Shown here piece after piece: positions 1-7,992 of a stretch of 64,000 bases of DNA. The translations under genes were made by a program, and so were the position numbers. The first letter of the stretch is position 1; every line of letters starts with the position of its first letter. The stretch is taken from assembly GCA_947493695.1 (NCBI GenBank), contig CANLSF010000002.1, positions 186,001-250,000 of the forward strand, in the 5' to 3' direction. A model generated the notes under the pieces. It was not told the DNA's origin, ran no database searches, and saw only the letters and a program-made list of their open reading frames with translations. The stretch comes from an uncultured Kiloniellaceae bacterium. Its GTDB lineage: Bacteria; Pseudomonadota; Alphaproteobacteria; Kiloniellales; Kiloniellaceae.

Positions 1-51
1 TTTGTTCCAGGTCTTATTGGTTGATTAAGCAAGTTTAGCAGCTTGCAGGGC

Positions 52-68
52 GTTTCTTGTACAGAAAC
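52..68. promoter_or_regulatory. Short inverted repeat upstream of the globin gene
   Basis: The sequence GTTTCT-TGTAC-AGAAAC is a perfect 6-bp inverted repeat with a 5-bp spacer, about 125 bp before the globin start. It could be an operator for the globin gene. No regulator can be assigned from sequence, and a chance repeat of this length is possible. Positions 1-191 otherwise show no gene. Confidence 0.25.
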
Positions 69-191
69 CGGAATATACCCCGATCTCCAGCATCCAAATT
101 GAACCTTTACCCGCAGCGTCGCGACCTATTTGGAGCACCTGCGGCGTAGCGGGGCTGAGTGACCACAATTTGTGAAACTTGGAGAGATATC

Positions 192-614
192 ATGGGCCCC
201 AGACAAATCGAGATTATCCGCAGTACCTGGCGAAAGATTGCGCCGCATGGCGATGATGCCGCCAGGCTCTTTTACAAGCGCTTGTTTGAGATCGACCCGA
301 GCGTCAAACCGCTCTTTGCCGGCACGGACATGTCGGGGCAACGTAAAAAGCTGATGCAAACGCTGGGTAGCGCCGTTGTGGGCTTGCAGGATCTCGATGC
401 ACTGGTGCCGATCATTCAGGATATGGGGCGTCGTCACGCGACCTACGGCGTCAAGGACGCACATTACGATTCGGTTGGCGAAGCGCTGTTGTGGACCTTG
501 AAGCAAGGCCTCGGTGAGGACTGGAATGACGAGACGCAGGAAGCCTGGACACGGATCTATCGCTTGCTCGCAGATACGATGCGGACAGCCTCGAATGAAG
601 CTCTAGCATCATAG
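192..614 (+). CDS. Single-domain globin (bacterial haemoglobin-like)
   Basis: A 140-residue haem globin of the flavohaemoglobin/Vitreoscilla type without a reductase domain, so it probably binds oxygen or detoxifies nitric oxide in the cytoplasm with a separate reductase. B10-like Tyr28 lies in the FYKRLFE segment, an E7-region Gln in MSGQRKK, and the proximal His82 in the RRHATYGV segment. All are typical of this family. I chose the ATG at 192 because GGAGAG lies 5 bp upstream; an in-frame GTG at 159 would add 11 residues but lacks a ribosome site. It stands alone, ended by a strong hairpin, so it is probably monocistronic. Family assignment is firm; the physiological ligand is inferred. Confidence 0.85.
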   Translation: MGPRQIEIIRSTWRKIAPHGDDAARLFYKRLFEIDPSVKPLFAGTDMSGQRKKLMQTLGSAVVGLQDLDALVPIIQDMGRRHATYGVKDAHYDSVGEALLWTLKQGLGEDWNDETQEAWTRIYRLLADTMRTASNEALAS

Positions 615-631
615 GCCTCTTACGCGCTCAC

Positions 632-679
632 CCCGAAGCCTCGGTTTGCCCCGCTTGACGCGCAGACTGAGGCTTCGGG
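632..679 (+). terminator. Hairpin after the globin gene
   Basis: Perfect 11-bp stem (632-642 with 669-679) around a 26-nt loop, 18 bp past the globin stop. There is no clear T tract, so it is terminator-like or mRNA-protecting rather than a textbook intrinsic terminator. Confidence 0.5.
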
Positions 680-854
680 TCCTCAAGTGCACGGTAACAG
701 AACAACGGCTTCTCAGCCGTCAAAGTCCTTGTTTGCGAATTCTGTGATCTCTTTGAACCCTTTCAAAGGCGCGCCCGACTGACGGAAAACGCCCTCGAAA
801 GGGTCCCCTATTCGTCGCTTCCGCCGCCGGAAGTGGCCAGTTATGGAGATCGAT

Positions 855-1772
855 ATGTCGAAACTCTTAAAGACTACTCTGCTTGCCCTCACCGCAAGCC
901 TTGCCGTTAGCACCGCCGCCCAGGCGAGCAACTACGGCGGGATCAAGGATTTCTCCTTCAGCATTCAAGACTCGCCTTTGGGAGATCCGCTTACCTTCGT
1001 TTACGTTCCCAAGAATGGAAAATACAGGTTTACCGAAATTGGCGGTAGCCCTGTGCAACTGCGCATCAAAGGCAAAAAATATCGGCGCGCCCACATCACC
1101 CGTTACTCAATTTATCTCGGGCACCCGCACAACGGAGGCAAAAAAATTCTCTCGCATGGCTTCATGGAGGGCAGCTGGAAAAAGATCGACAAAAGAATCT
1201 CCTTCAATGACCGGAAGCTTCTCAAAGCTTATGAAGCAAAGGGCCTAGAATACTGTCGGCAGCACGGTAATCCGAACAACAGAGTGATGAAGGACATGGA
1301 CATAATGTTCACCGGCTGGATGGCTTCGAAAGGCAAGAACCACAGCCAAAGACCCAAAACCGCGTCCACCCATAAGGCAACCCGATACGCTACGTCGAGG
1401 ATCGTATGCATGCCCGAGCCCTTCGTTGTCAATGACGTGAAGCTCTCGATCAAGCGCAACGGCTCGATGACCTCCTGTCCGGCAAACATCACTCTCAGGG
1501 CTCAATTCAAAACGAACAAAGCCGGCAAGTTCAAATTCAGGCTCTTTCGCGGCGACGGCGCTTTCCGGGATGTCGAAATGACGGCGAGCAGTTCAGGCCG
1601 CGCTACCTACACGCAAAAGTACACCTTCAACAAAACGACACATCGTAAGTATTATGCCGCCGTCATAGGTGGTACTCAGGCCTCCTCGCAATGGACGCCG
1701 ATGAGTGTCAATTGCTCCCAGCCGGTTGGCGGCGGCTCCTTTAGCACCGGCCCTGGCCCCAGCCTCGAATAA
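855..1772 (+). CDS. Secreted protein of unknown function, tandem paralog A
   Basis: A 305-residue exported protein. The N-terminus has a Lys, a hydrophobic stretch (TTLLALTASLAVS) and an AQA-S cleavage site near residue 25. I do not recognise the N-terminal half. The C-terminal ~110 residues (from VCMPEPF) look like a small beta-sandwich module with a conserved SCPA motif and a FRLFRGDG segment, similar in style to beta domains repeated in many bacterial exported proteins. The mature part is rich in Lys and Arg. Start at 855 chosen because GGAG lies 7 bp upstream; an upstream ATG at 843 lacks one. The next gene is a paralog with matching flanks, so this is a tandem duplication. Function unknown; probably periplasmic or extracellular. 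Confidence 0.75.
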   Translation: MSKLLKTTLLALTASLAVSTAAQASNYGGIKDFSFSIQDSPLGDPLTFVYVPKNGKYRFTEIGGSPVQLRIKGKKYRRAHITRYSIYLGHPHNGGKKILSHGFMEGSWKKIDKRISFNDRKLLKAYEAKGLEYCRQHGNPNNRVMKDMDIMFTGWMASKGKNHSQRPKTASTHKATRYATSRIVCMPEPFVVNDVKLSIKRNGSMTSCPANITLRAQFKTNKAGKFKFRLFRGDGAFRDVEMTASSSGRATYTQKYTFNKTTHRKYYAAVIGGTQASSQWTPMSVNCSQPVGGGSFSTGPGPSLE

Positions 1773-1798
1773 GCGGAGGTCCATTCTTCGGTGGAACG

Positions 1799-1822
1799 CG
1801 CCGGCGCCCCGGGGCACCGGCG
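1799..1822 (+). terminator. GC-rich hairpin after paralog A
   Basis: CGCCGG-C-GCCCC facing GGGGC-A-CCGGCG, with one internal mismatch and no real loop, 26 bp past the stop. It is followed by TATTCTCT rather than a T run. It corresponds in position to the terminator after paralog B. Confidence 0.5.
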
Positions 1823-1847
1823 TATTCTCTCGAAACATCTGCGGGGA

Positions 1848-1868
1848 GGAGTGACATAAGATCACTCC
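1848..1868. repeat. Inverted repeat copy 1 (GGAGTGA...TCACTCC)
   Basis: Perfect 7-bp arms GGAGTGA and TCACTCC around CATAAGA, 80 bp after paralog A and upstream of paralog B. A related repeat with the same GAGTGACATA core lies after paralog B at 3024-3038. It could be an operator for the following gene or part of the duplicated unit. Confidence 0.4.
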
Positions 1869-2010
1869 CTCTCTGATCTTCATTGTTTTTTTGAAAAAAT
1901 TTTTTCCCGTTCTCTTTGAACTCTCTCGATCGCGCATCCGACTACACGAAAACGCCCCCCGAACGGGTCCCCTGAACGCTGCCCCGCGCAGTCATCAATG
2001 GAGATCAACA

Positions 2011-2946
2011 GTGTCCATAGCCTTAAGGACCGCTCTACTTGCCCTCACCGCCAGCGTTGTAATCAGCGGCACCGCCCAGGCAGGTAACCATGGCGGGATC
2101 AAGAATTTCTCCTTCACCGCACAAGACTCAGTCCTCGGAAATCCCCTCACCTTCGTTTTCGTGCCAAGGAAAGGCAAATACCATTTCGACAGGATTGACG
2201 GCGGCCCAATCAAACTGCGTCTTAAAGGAGAGAAGATCCGTCGCGCACGCATCACCAGTTACGAGATTTACATCAGGAAGCCACTCGCAGGCGGTAAGCC
2301 AAGCGCAGGCGGCAAATTGCTCGCCTCGAACGGCTCCCAGGAGGGCAGCTGGAAAAAACTCGACAGGAGACTCTCCGTCGGCAGCCGACAAACCCTCAAA
2401 GACTACGAAGCCGAAGCCCTGAAACTCTGCCGACAGCATGGAGCGCCAAACGAGAGAGTAGTGAAAAGTTTGGGTGTCAGATTCTACGGTGTTATGTCTT
2501 CGAAGGGCAAAAACTACAATGTAAGTCTCGATTCGCCAGCCACCCGAGGCGGGCAGGTGGAAGCCCGAGCAAAGGTCGTATGCATGCCCGAGCCTTTCAA
2601 TGTTAAGGACGTGAAGCTCTCAATCAAACGCAATGGCTCGATGACCTCCTGCCCGGCACAGATCACCCTGAGGGCGCAGTTCAAAGCTAACAAAGCCGGC
2701 AAATTCACTTTCAGGCTCTTTCGCGGCGACGGCGCTTTTCGGGACATTGACATGACGGCCAACAGCTCCGGCCATGCGACCTACACACGCAAGTACAGCT
2801 TCAACAAGACAACACATCGGAAGTACCTTGCTGCGGTTAAAGGCGGGGCCCAAGCCTCGTCGCAATGGACACCGATGAGTGTCAACTGCTCTCAACCGGT
2901 CGGCGGCGGCGCATTGACCACCGCTCCCCGCCCTAACCTCGACTGA
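2011..2946 (+). CDS. Secreted protein of unknown function, tandem paralog B
   Basis: A 311-residue paralog of the gene at 855-1772. It has the same signal peptide pattern (ALLALTAS..., AQA-G cleavage), the same GGIK(N/D)FSF start of the mature protein and the same SCPA/FRLFRGDG C-terminal module. The C-terminal ~110 residues are almost unchanged between copies while the central part (LAGGKPSAGG insertion, RVVKSLGV region) has diverged. I placed the start at the GTG 2011: it aligns with the start of paralog A and has GGAG 7 bp upstream. A longer frame from 1891 would add an implausible N-terminus before the signal peptide. Flanking regions also match those of paralog A. Function unknown. Confidence 0.75.
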   Translation: MSIALRTALLALTASVVISGTAQAGNHGGIKNFSFTAQDSVLGNPLTFVFVPRKGKYHFDRIDGGPIKLRLKGEKIRRARITSYEIYIRKPLAGGKPSAGGKLLASNGSQEGSWKKLDRRLSVGSRQTLKDYEAEALKLCRQHGAPNERVVKSLGVRFYGVMSSKGKNYNVSLDSPATRGGQVEARAKVVCMPEPFNVKDVKLSIKRNGSMTSCPAQITLRAQFKANKAGKFTFRLFRGDGAFRDIDMTANSSGHATYTRKYSFNKTTHRKYLAAVKGGAQASSQWTPMSVNCSQPVGGGALTTAPRPNLD

Positions 2947-2972
2947 CTGAAACTACGTCCTTCTATGGATCA

Positions 2973-3006
2973 CGCCGGTACCGGGAAGTACCGGCGTTTC
3001 CTTTTA
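2973..3006 (+). terminator. Intrinsic terminator after paralog B
   Basis: Perfect 9-bp stem CGCCGGTAC (2973-2981) with GTACCGGCG (2988-2996), loop CGGGAA, followed by TTTCCTTTT. It lies 26 bp after the stop. Confidence 0.75.
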
Positions 3007-3023
3007 AAATATCGCTTGAGAAG

Positions 3024-3038
3024 AGTGACATAGTCACT
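3024..3038. repeat. Inverted repeat copy 2 (AGTGAC-ATA-GTCACT)
   Basis: Perfect 6-bp inverted repeat with a 3-bp spacer, about 80 bp past paralog B and about 85 bp before the rhodanese gene. It shares the GAGTGACATA core and the relative position with the repeat at 1848-1868. Confidence 0.4.
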
Positions 3039-3122
3039 GAGAGGGACGTGTCAGCGCGCTAAAAGAGTCGCATCTCAACCCGGTCCAGGTCGTAAGCCGG
3101 ATCATCACGTTGGATGTTTGAA

Positions 3123-3710
3123 ATGAGAAACCTGACCTTTTGCCTGCTCGCAGTTACCATGCTCGCATTGCCTTCGCCCGCCAGCGCAGCGCCCGAGCCA
3201 CAAGACCCGAAACGACAGACACCCTGGCAGCTCTATCTTGACTCGCCGGAAGCCTACGCCATGAAGATAGCGAAAGGTGATCAGGTTCTCTTCGTCGACG
3301 TTCGCGAACCTATCGAGATCATGTTCACCGGCTTTACCGATGTGGTTGACGTCAACATCCCCTTCATGATCGCCAACCGAAGTAAATGGCACCCGACAAA
3401 GCCGAACTTCGCCATGGAGAAAAATCCGGACTTCGAAACCGAGATCGCTCAGGCACTTAAGGCGCGAGGCCTGACGAAGAACACGCCCGTTATTCTCATG
3501 TGCCGTTCCGGCGGTGCACGCGGCGCCCCTTCGGCCTTGGCGCTACAGGGCAAGGGCTACGCCAAGGTTTACCTTGTCGTCGACGGCTTTGAGGGCGGCA
3601 GCATAAAGGCGGGCGAACAGAAGAATTGGCGGCTTAAAGACGGATGGAAGAATGCCGGCCTTCCCTGGAGTTACAAGCTCAACAAAGAAAAAATGTACTT
3701 CGCCGAATGA
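3123..3710 (+). CDS. Exported rhodanese-domain protein
   Basis: About 195 residues: a signal peptide (LTFCLLAVTMLALPSPASA) followed by one rhodanese domain (LFVDVREPIE ... CRSGGARGAPSA). The Cys of CRSGGARG, near residue 127, is the expected sulfur-carrying active site. Rhodaneses move sulfane sulfur between thiols, and an exported one would act in the periplasm. The next gene encodes an exported DsrE-like protein, a common partner in sulfur relay, so the two may work together. Either ATG 3114 or ATG 3123 could be the start; 3123 has a weak GGA 9 bp upstream and leaves a compact signal peptide. Substrate unknown. Confidence 0.8.
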   Translation: MRNLTFCLLAVTMLALPSPASAAPEPQDPKRQTPWQLYLDSPEAYAMKIAKGDQVLFVDVREPIEIMFTGFTDVVDVNIPFMIANRSKWHPTKPNFAMEKNPDFETEIAQALKARGLTKNTPVILMCRSGGARGAPSALALQGKGYAKVYLVVDGFEGGSIKAGEQKNWRLKDGWKNAGLPWSYKLNKEKMYFAE

Positions 3711-3821
3711 CAGGCCCCACATCGCGGCAAGGCCCTGCGCAAGACCAGCGCGGCGATGACATCGAGCAGACGCAACTCAAACTAAACCCTGTAGACTTAA
3801 ATCAAGCAAAGGAATACCCGA

Positions 3822-4256
3822 ATGAAACGATTGCTCTCGGTTCTCGCACTGCTGTCGGCAACCGCCATCGGCATCAGCGCCGCCACAGCCTCGGACGACA
3901 AGTCAGAACTCTTCGTCGTGGTGACCTCGTCCGACCCGCAGACCCAGGGCATGGCCATGGTGCTATCGATGCAGGCCGTTCAACAAGGTGCCGGCGTCCA
4001 GATGCTGTTGTGCGGTCCGGGTGGTGATGTTGCTCTCAAGAGCGCACCGCAAACGGCCTTAAAGCCGCGTAACGTCACACCCCAGGGCATGCTTACGAAA
4101 CTCATGAGCATGGGTGTAAAACCAAACGTCTGCGCTCTCTATCTGCCCAATAACGGGAAGTCTCCCACGGATCTGATCGAGGGTGTTGGCGTCGCCAAGC
4201 CACCGGCAATCGCGGCAGCCCTTCTGACTGACGACACGAAACTCTTCACGTTCTAG
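3822..4256 (+). CDS. Exported DsrE-family-like protein
   Basis: 144 residues: signal peptide (LLSVLALLSATAIGISAATA), then a DsrE/DsrF-type alpha/beta fold: FVVVTSSDPQTQGMAMVLSMQA, a strand-helix start typical of the family, followed by VQMLLCGPGGDVAL with a conserved-position Cys64. A second Cys lies in the KPNVCALYLP segment. DsrE-like proteins carry sulfur or persulfide on Cys. Its location 111 bp after an exported rhodanese supports a periplasmic sulfur-transfer pair, though membership rests on pattern recognition only. Confidence 0.65.
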   Translation: MKRLLSVLALLSATAIGISAATASDDKSELFVVVTSSDPQTQGMAMVLSMQAVQQGAGVQMLLCGPGGDVALKSAPQTALKPRNVTPQGMLTKLMSMGVKPNVCALYLPNNGKSPTDLIEGVGVAKPPAIAAALLTDDTKLFTF

Positions 4257-4440
4257 AGCTGGCCCAAGTCAGGCGCGCGTTGAAAGCAAAAGCCCTGAAC
4301 AACGGGCGCCTGACCCTGTTCTGCGACCTGTCCGATGATGATATCAAAAAGACCTTCGCTGGCCTGCTCGGTGCCGCTCAGCCCGGTTTGATTCGCCGAC
4401 GCCCAGACGCAGTTAACCAATGAGGCTCGGGAGTGTTCCA

Positions 4441-4899
4441 TCAGTACTTCAATCGCACATCGTTGAGATTTTCAATCACGTATTCGTAGTTGTCGAGGAT
4501 CCATAGCAACGACTCAACCTTGGTGCGGTCCCCGTGCAGATTTCGTGTAAACCTGCCATAGGAGTTCCCGTCTTTGTCACGAATCTCGGGCGAGTCGAAA
4601 GAGTGCTTATGCCACGGACTTAACGGCTTGTATTGCGAGCCGTAAATGCCGGTCTTGCTCCAGATGGTCGCCTCGTCAAATTCCGATCCATGGGGTCCGA
4701 GCTTGTTCCAGATTGACGACGGCTCGAAACGAGAACAGTTCAAGCAGCCTAAAAACTGCTGTTGCTTATCGCCGCCATACAAGAGGTATTCGGGTTCCTG
4801 GGCAAAGGCAGACCCCGCAGCAGCAACGAAAAGACAAGCTGTCCTGGCCAGCTTTATCCCAACCAGGAAATCCCGGCGAATCAGGTCTCTCACGGGCAT
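4441..4899 (-). CDS. Secreted CxxC protein with IW(N/S)K repeats
   Basis: 152 residues. The N-terminal segment LARTACLFVAAAGSAFAQ is a signal peptide preceded by an Arg-rich head (VRDLIRRDFLVG). The mature protein starts YLLYGGDKQQQFLGCLNCSR with a CxxC pair, followed by imperfect repeats of an IW-x-K-x-G-x-x-GS unit (SIWNKLGPHGS, TIWSKTGIYGS, then SPWHKHS), and ends in a helical region. The same layout occurs in a widespread uncharacterised bacterial family; its function is unknown to me. The CxxC could bind metal or be redox active. It is transcribed toward the sulfur-related genes from the opposite strand. Confidence 0.65.
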   Translation of the reverse strand: MPVRDLIRRDFLVGIKLARTACLFVAAAGSAFAQEPEYLLYGGDKQQQFLGCLNCSRFEPSSIWNKLGPHGSEFDEATIWSKTGIYGSQYKPLSPWHKHSFDSPEIRDKDGNSYGRFTRNLHGDRTKVESLLWILDNYEYVIENLNDVRLKY

Positions 4900-5171
4900 A
4901 GGTTCAGGACTCTCACTCCCGCTGCAGATTAGGAAAGCTGTTCGTTCTCGAGCGTAAGTCGGTGAAAGCGGGCGCAGGGTTCAAAAAAATCGCTCGCTGC
5001 GAAAGCCGAACCAAAAATTCGCGCCTAAGTAGATTCCCGAATTGGAAGCAGGCAAATTTCCTGCCATTTATTGTCCATCGGAGCCGCGCCTGCCCATTGG
5101 CCACTTTAAGCGGTCGCCGTCCAGTTTCAGACATTCCGCACCAAAGACCTCTGACCAGGGACCTGAGAGCG

Positions 5172-5471
5172 ATGGATATTGAAAGAGACGAAGTTTTTTT
5201 GACTCGGTTTGTTGCTAAGCAACTCAAACTGCAGCGCGAACGTAACAATATCACGCAGGACAAACTGGCGCGCCTTCTGGGCGTAAATATCCTTGTGATC
5301 CAAAACGCGGAAACAGGCGTAGAGAGAATTACGGCCAGAAGTCTTTATGAAGCGTGTCAGGTTTTCGGAGTTTCGTTGCGCAGCTTCTTCAGTGGTTACG
5401 GGGAAGCGCTGGAAGCAGAGCGATCTTTCCAATCACCAGCACCTTTGCCGGAAGAGCAAAGAGTTGCGTGA
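5172..5471 (+). CDS. Small XRE-family DNA-binding protein
   Basis: 99 residues with one helix-turn-helix of the XRE/Cro type: LKLQRERNNITQDKLARLLGVNILVIQNAETGVERITARSLYEAC. Members bind operator DNA as dimers. The frame is open upstream to 4962, but the earlier part (Arg-rich, non-globular) looks non-coding, so I use ATG 5172. A second XRE protein follows after 106 bp on the same strand. The Gln-to-Ile change in the recognition helix suggests a target different from its neighbour. Confidence 0.7.
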   Translation: MDIERDEVFLTRFVAKQLKLQRERNNITQDKLARLLGVNILVIQNAETGVERITARSLYEACQVFGVSLRSFFSGYGEALEAERSFQSPAPLPEEQRVA

Positions 5472-5577
5472 GAGCAAACCCGGCGGAGGTTAATGGCTGG
5501 AGTATGACCGGTTTTCCCTAAAACCAATGCAAAACCAACGTGTTTCAGAAGAACACGGACATAACTCAGAGGAAGCC

Positions 5578-5952
5578 ATGTCGGAGACCATTCAAGAGGC
5601 GATAAACGAGCACGTATCACGCAAGATCCACAAGCGCCGCATCGAACTTGGGATGACCCAAAAGAAAGTCGCGGAAGCGCTGGGTGTGTCCTTCCAGCAG
5701 TTTCAGAAGTATGAGAACGCCAGGAACCGTCTCTCAGCCGGGCGCCTCTATCAGCTTGCCGATATTATGGATACGTCGGTCGCATACTTCTTCGAAGACT
5801 ATGAGAAGCAGAGCCCGGAAACAGCTGAGCAGCCCACCAAGGCGGTGGACACCCTGGCATCCGCGCGCCTGGTGCGTCAGTTTGATTCGATCTCCTCACC
5901 GGCCATAAAGCAGAGCGTTCTTGGCGTGATCCGGGCGCTGGAACCGCGGTAA
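5578..5952 (+). CDS. XRE-family transcriptional regulator
   Basis: 124 residues with a clear XRE helix-turn-helix, KRRIELGMTQKKVAEALGVSFQQFQKYENARNRLSAGRLYQLADIM, very like the small regulators common in alphaproteobacteria. A C-terminal helical part (SARLVRQFDSISSPAIKQSVLGVIRAL) may oligomerise. Start at ATG 5578 because GAGGA lies 5 bp upstream; ATG 5527 has no ribosome site. It converges on the tctA gene with a gap of 21 bp. Target unknown. Confidence 0.8.
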   Translation: MSETIQEAINEHVSRKIHKRRIELGMTQKKVAEALGVSFQQFQKYENARNRLSAGRLYQLADIMDTSVAYFFEDYEKQSPETAEQPTKAVDTLASARLVRQFDSISSPAIKQSVLGVIRALEPR

Positions 5953-5973
5953 CAACGCGCCAGCTTCAATCCT

Positions 5974-7479
5974 TCAGGATGACGGCTCGCGTCTCCACTG
6001 TTTCACAATGCGCCATAAGGGCGTTTGCGAAATCAGCATAAGCAGGAAAGCAGTCAAAAGAATCAGCGATATGGGATTTGAGAGAAAATCCCATAGGAAG
6101 GTTCCGATATCGCCGCGCGCCCCGATCATCGCGCGGCGATAGTTGGCGTCCATCATAGGGCCGAGGATCACACCCAGAATAATCGGCCCCACCTGGAAAC
6201 CGTAGGTCTTCAGAAAATACCCAATGACCCCGAAAAGCAGCATCCAGTAGATATCGACCGGATTGTTCTGGATCGCATAAGCGCCGACCGAGGAGAGAAT
6301 GATAATCAGGGGAATGAGGATCGCCTTAGGACACTCGACAATTTTGGTGAAGACCTTGATCCCGGTCAGACCGAAGATCAGTAGAAAAATATTGGCGAGT
6401 GTCAGATTGCCGACAATGAACCAGAAGAGATGAGGCGTCTCGGCGATCATCAGCGGTCCCGGTTTCAGCCCATGAATATAAAGCGCGCCGATGATCACCG
6501 CGGTGACCGCGTCTCCCGGAATCCCGAGTGTCAGCATTGGAATGAAGGCGCCACCGACGGCTGAATTGTTAGCCGCCTCGGGCGCGATCAGGCCTTCCTT
6601 CGCTCCCTCGCCAAAGGGCACTTCGGGCTTTTTGGTCGCGCGCTTTGCATCGTCGTAAGCCAGAAGCGCCGCGATGTCACCGCCAGTACCCGGCAAGGCG
6701 CCAATGATTGTGCCGATACCCGACGCCCGCATGGCAAGCCAGAAGTAACGTTTCACATCCGAGAGCTTCGGGATGATCCGGTCTACCTTCTGCTTCACCA
6801 CCGGCAGGTCCAGCTTATGGAGTTGAACAAAAGCCTCGGCAACGCCGAAAAAGCCGATCATGGCGACGACGTAGGGAATGCCGCCCATCAGCGTGATGGT
6901 CCCAAAGGTAAAGCGCCCTTCCGCCGTCATGGGGTCGAGCCCGACCATGCCGATCAGAACACCCAGCGCACCGGCAAAGGCCCCCTTGGCAAAAGACTCC
7001 CCCGAGAGTGTGCCGACCAGAAGAATACCGATCATCCCCAGCAGCAGGTAATCGCGGGATGTAAACATGATCGCGATCTTGGAGATCATCGGCGCAAAGA
7101 AAGCCAGCGCCAGGATACCCACAAACCCGCCGATCACCGACATCACCGTCGTCAGACCAATCGCCGTGCCCGCTTCGCCCCGCTTGGCCATAGGATAGCC
7201 CTCGATGGCGGTTGCGATCGCGCTGGGTGCGCCGGGAATGTTCAGCAGGATGGCGGTGCGCGACCCGCCGTAGACACCGCCGATGAACACGCCCGATATA
7301 AGCGCCAACGCCTCATTCACCTCCCACTTGAAAGTAAAGGAAATCAGGATCGAGGCGGCCATGGTCACGGATAGTCCAGGGATCGCACCGACGTAGATGC
7401 CCGCCAGTGTGCCCGCAGCCGTCAGCAACAAGAGACTGGGATCCAGCCAGGACAGCAGAAGGTAGCCGATAAATTCCAT
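5974..7479 (-). CDS. tctA: Tripartite tricarboxylate transporter, large permease TctA
   Basis: 501 residues and about 11-12 membrane segments, the usual length for TctA. The family signatures are visible: GAIPGLSVTMAASILISF near the N-terminus and the internal repeat GALPGTGGDIAALLAYDDAKR, then EAANNSAVGGAFIPMLTLGIPGD. TctA forms the inner-membrane channel that takes carboxylates (citrate, other di/tricarboxylates or related acids) delivered by the periplasmic TctC, using an ion gradient. It is the last gene of a tctC-tctB-tctA operon and starts one base after the tctB stop. Substrate cannot be read from sequence. Confidence 0.9.
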   Translation of the reverse strand: MEFIGYLLLSWLDPSLLLLTAAGTLAGIYVGAIPGLSVTMAASILISFTFKWEVNEALALISGVFIGGVYGGSRTAILLNIPGAPSAIATAIEGYPMAKRGEAGTAIGLTTVMSVIGGFVGILALAFFAPMISKIAIMFTSRDYLLLGMIGILLVGTLSGESFAKGAFAGALGVLIGMVGLDPMTAEGRFTFGTITLMGGIPYVVAMIGFFGVAEAFVQLHKLDLPVVKQKVDRIIPKLSDVKRYFWLAMRASGIGTIIGALPGTGGDIAALLAYDDAKRATKKPEVPFGEGAKEGLIAPEAANNSAVGGAFIPMLTLGIPGDAVTAVIIGALYIHGLKPGPLMIAETPHLFWFIVGNLTLANIFLLIFGLTGIKVFTKIVECPKAILIPLIIILSSVGAYAIQNNPVDIYWMLLFGVIGYFLKTYGFQVGPIILGVILGPMMDANYRRAMIGARGDIGTFLWDFLSNPISLILLTAFLLMLISQTPLWRIVKQWRREPSS

Positions 7480-7480
7480 T

Positions 7481-7963
7481 TCAGAAGACCCACTGCATCA
7501 GTTCGCCCCTGGGCAGCACCACCTGAAAGGCAACCCGAAAAACGAGATAGATCAGTCCGAGCGCGAGCAGGCTGATCCCGGCCGTCACCAGCAGGCTGCG
7601 CCGCCAGAGAAACGCGATTGATGCAAAAAGGAAGAGGCCTGACGCGACCAGAAAACCCAGCAGCGGCATGAGTGCGACATAGGCCAGCACCAGGCCGAGC
7701 ATGACCACATGACGGCTTGGCGTCACCTTCTGCAAGAACGCTCGCGCTCCATCGTGAGCCGCCGGACGCTTGACGACCTTTCCCAGAACAGCCAGCAGGC
7801 TGATAACCATGACTCCGCTTGCCAGCATCGGAAAAACGCCGGGTGTGGAGAGGCCACTGAAACCTGAGATCGAGAAAGCCTGCCAAAGTAGCCAAAGACT
7901 GAAGATCAGGAGCGCGGCGTTGAATGCAAGTTCACCCGGACGCCGAGGCGATTCACTCGACAC
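7481..7963 (-). CDS. tctB: Tripartite tricarboxylate transporter, small permease TctB
   Basis: 160 residues with four predicted membrane helices (FNAALLIFSLWLLWQAFSI, MLASGVMVISLLAVL, VVMLGLVLAYVALMPLLGFLVASGLFLF and VTAGISLLALGLIYLVF), the TctB layout. GTG start at 7963 with GGGGAAG upstream. TctB is the small membrane subunit of the tripartite transporter. A strong hairpin separates it from tctC, so it may be made at a lower level. Confidence 0.85.
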   Translation of the reverse strand: MSSESPRRPGELAFNAALLIFSLWLLWQAFSISGFSGLSTPGVFPMLASGVMVISLLAVLGKVVKRPAAHDGARAFLQKVTPSRHVVMLGLVLAYVALMPLLGFLVASGLFLFASIAFLWRRSLLVTAGISLLALGLIYLVFRVAFQVVLPRGELMQWVF

Positions 7964-7992
7964 TTCACTTCCCCTCGAAAACTGAAAAGAAA

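Noticed and set aside
25-36. FNR/Dnr-like half sites (TTGAT near GCAA) upstream of the globin
   Set aside because: The spacing is 12 nt rather than the 14 nt of TTGAT-N4-ATCAA and the second half does not match.
4257-4440. A possible short frame between the DsrE-like gene and the secreted CxxC gene
   Set aside because: No start codon with a ribosome site and no family likeness; probably non-coding.
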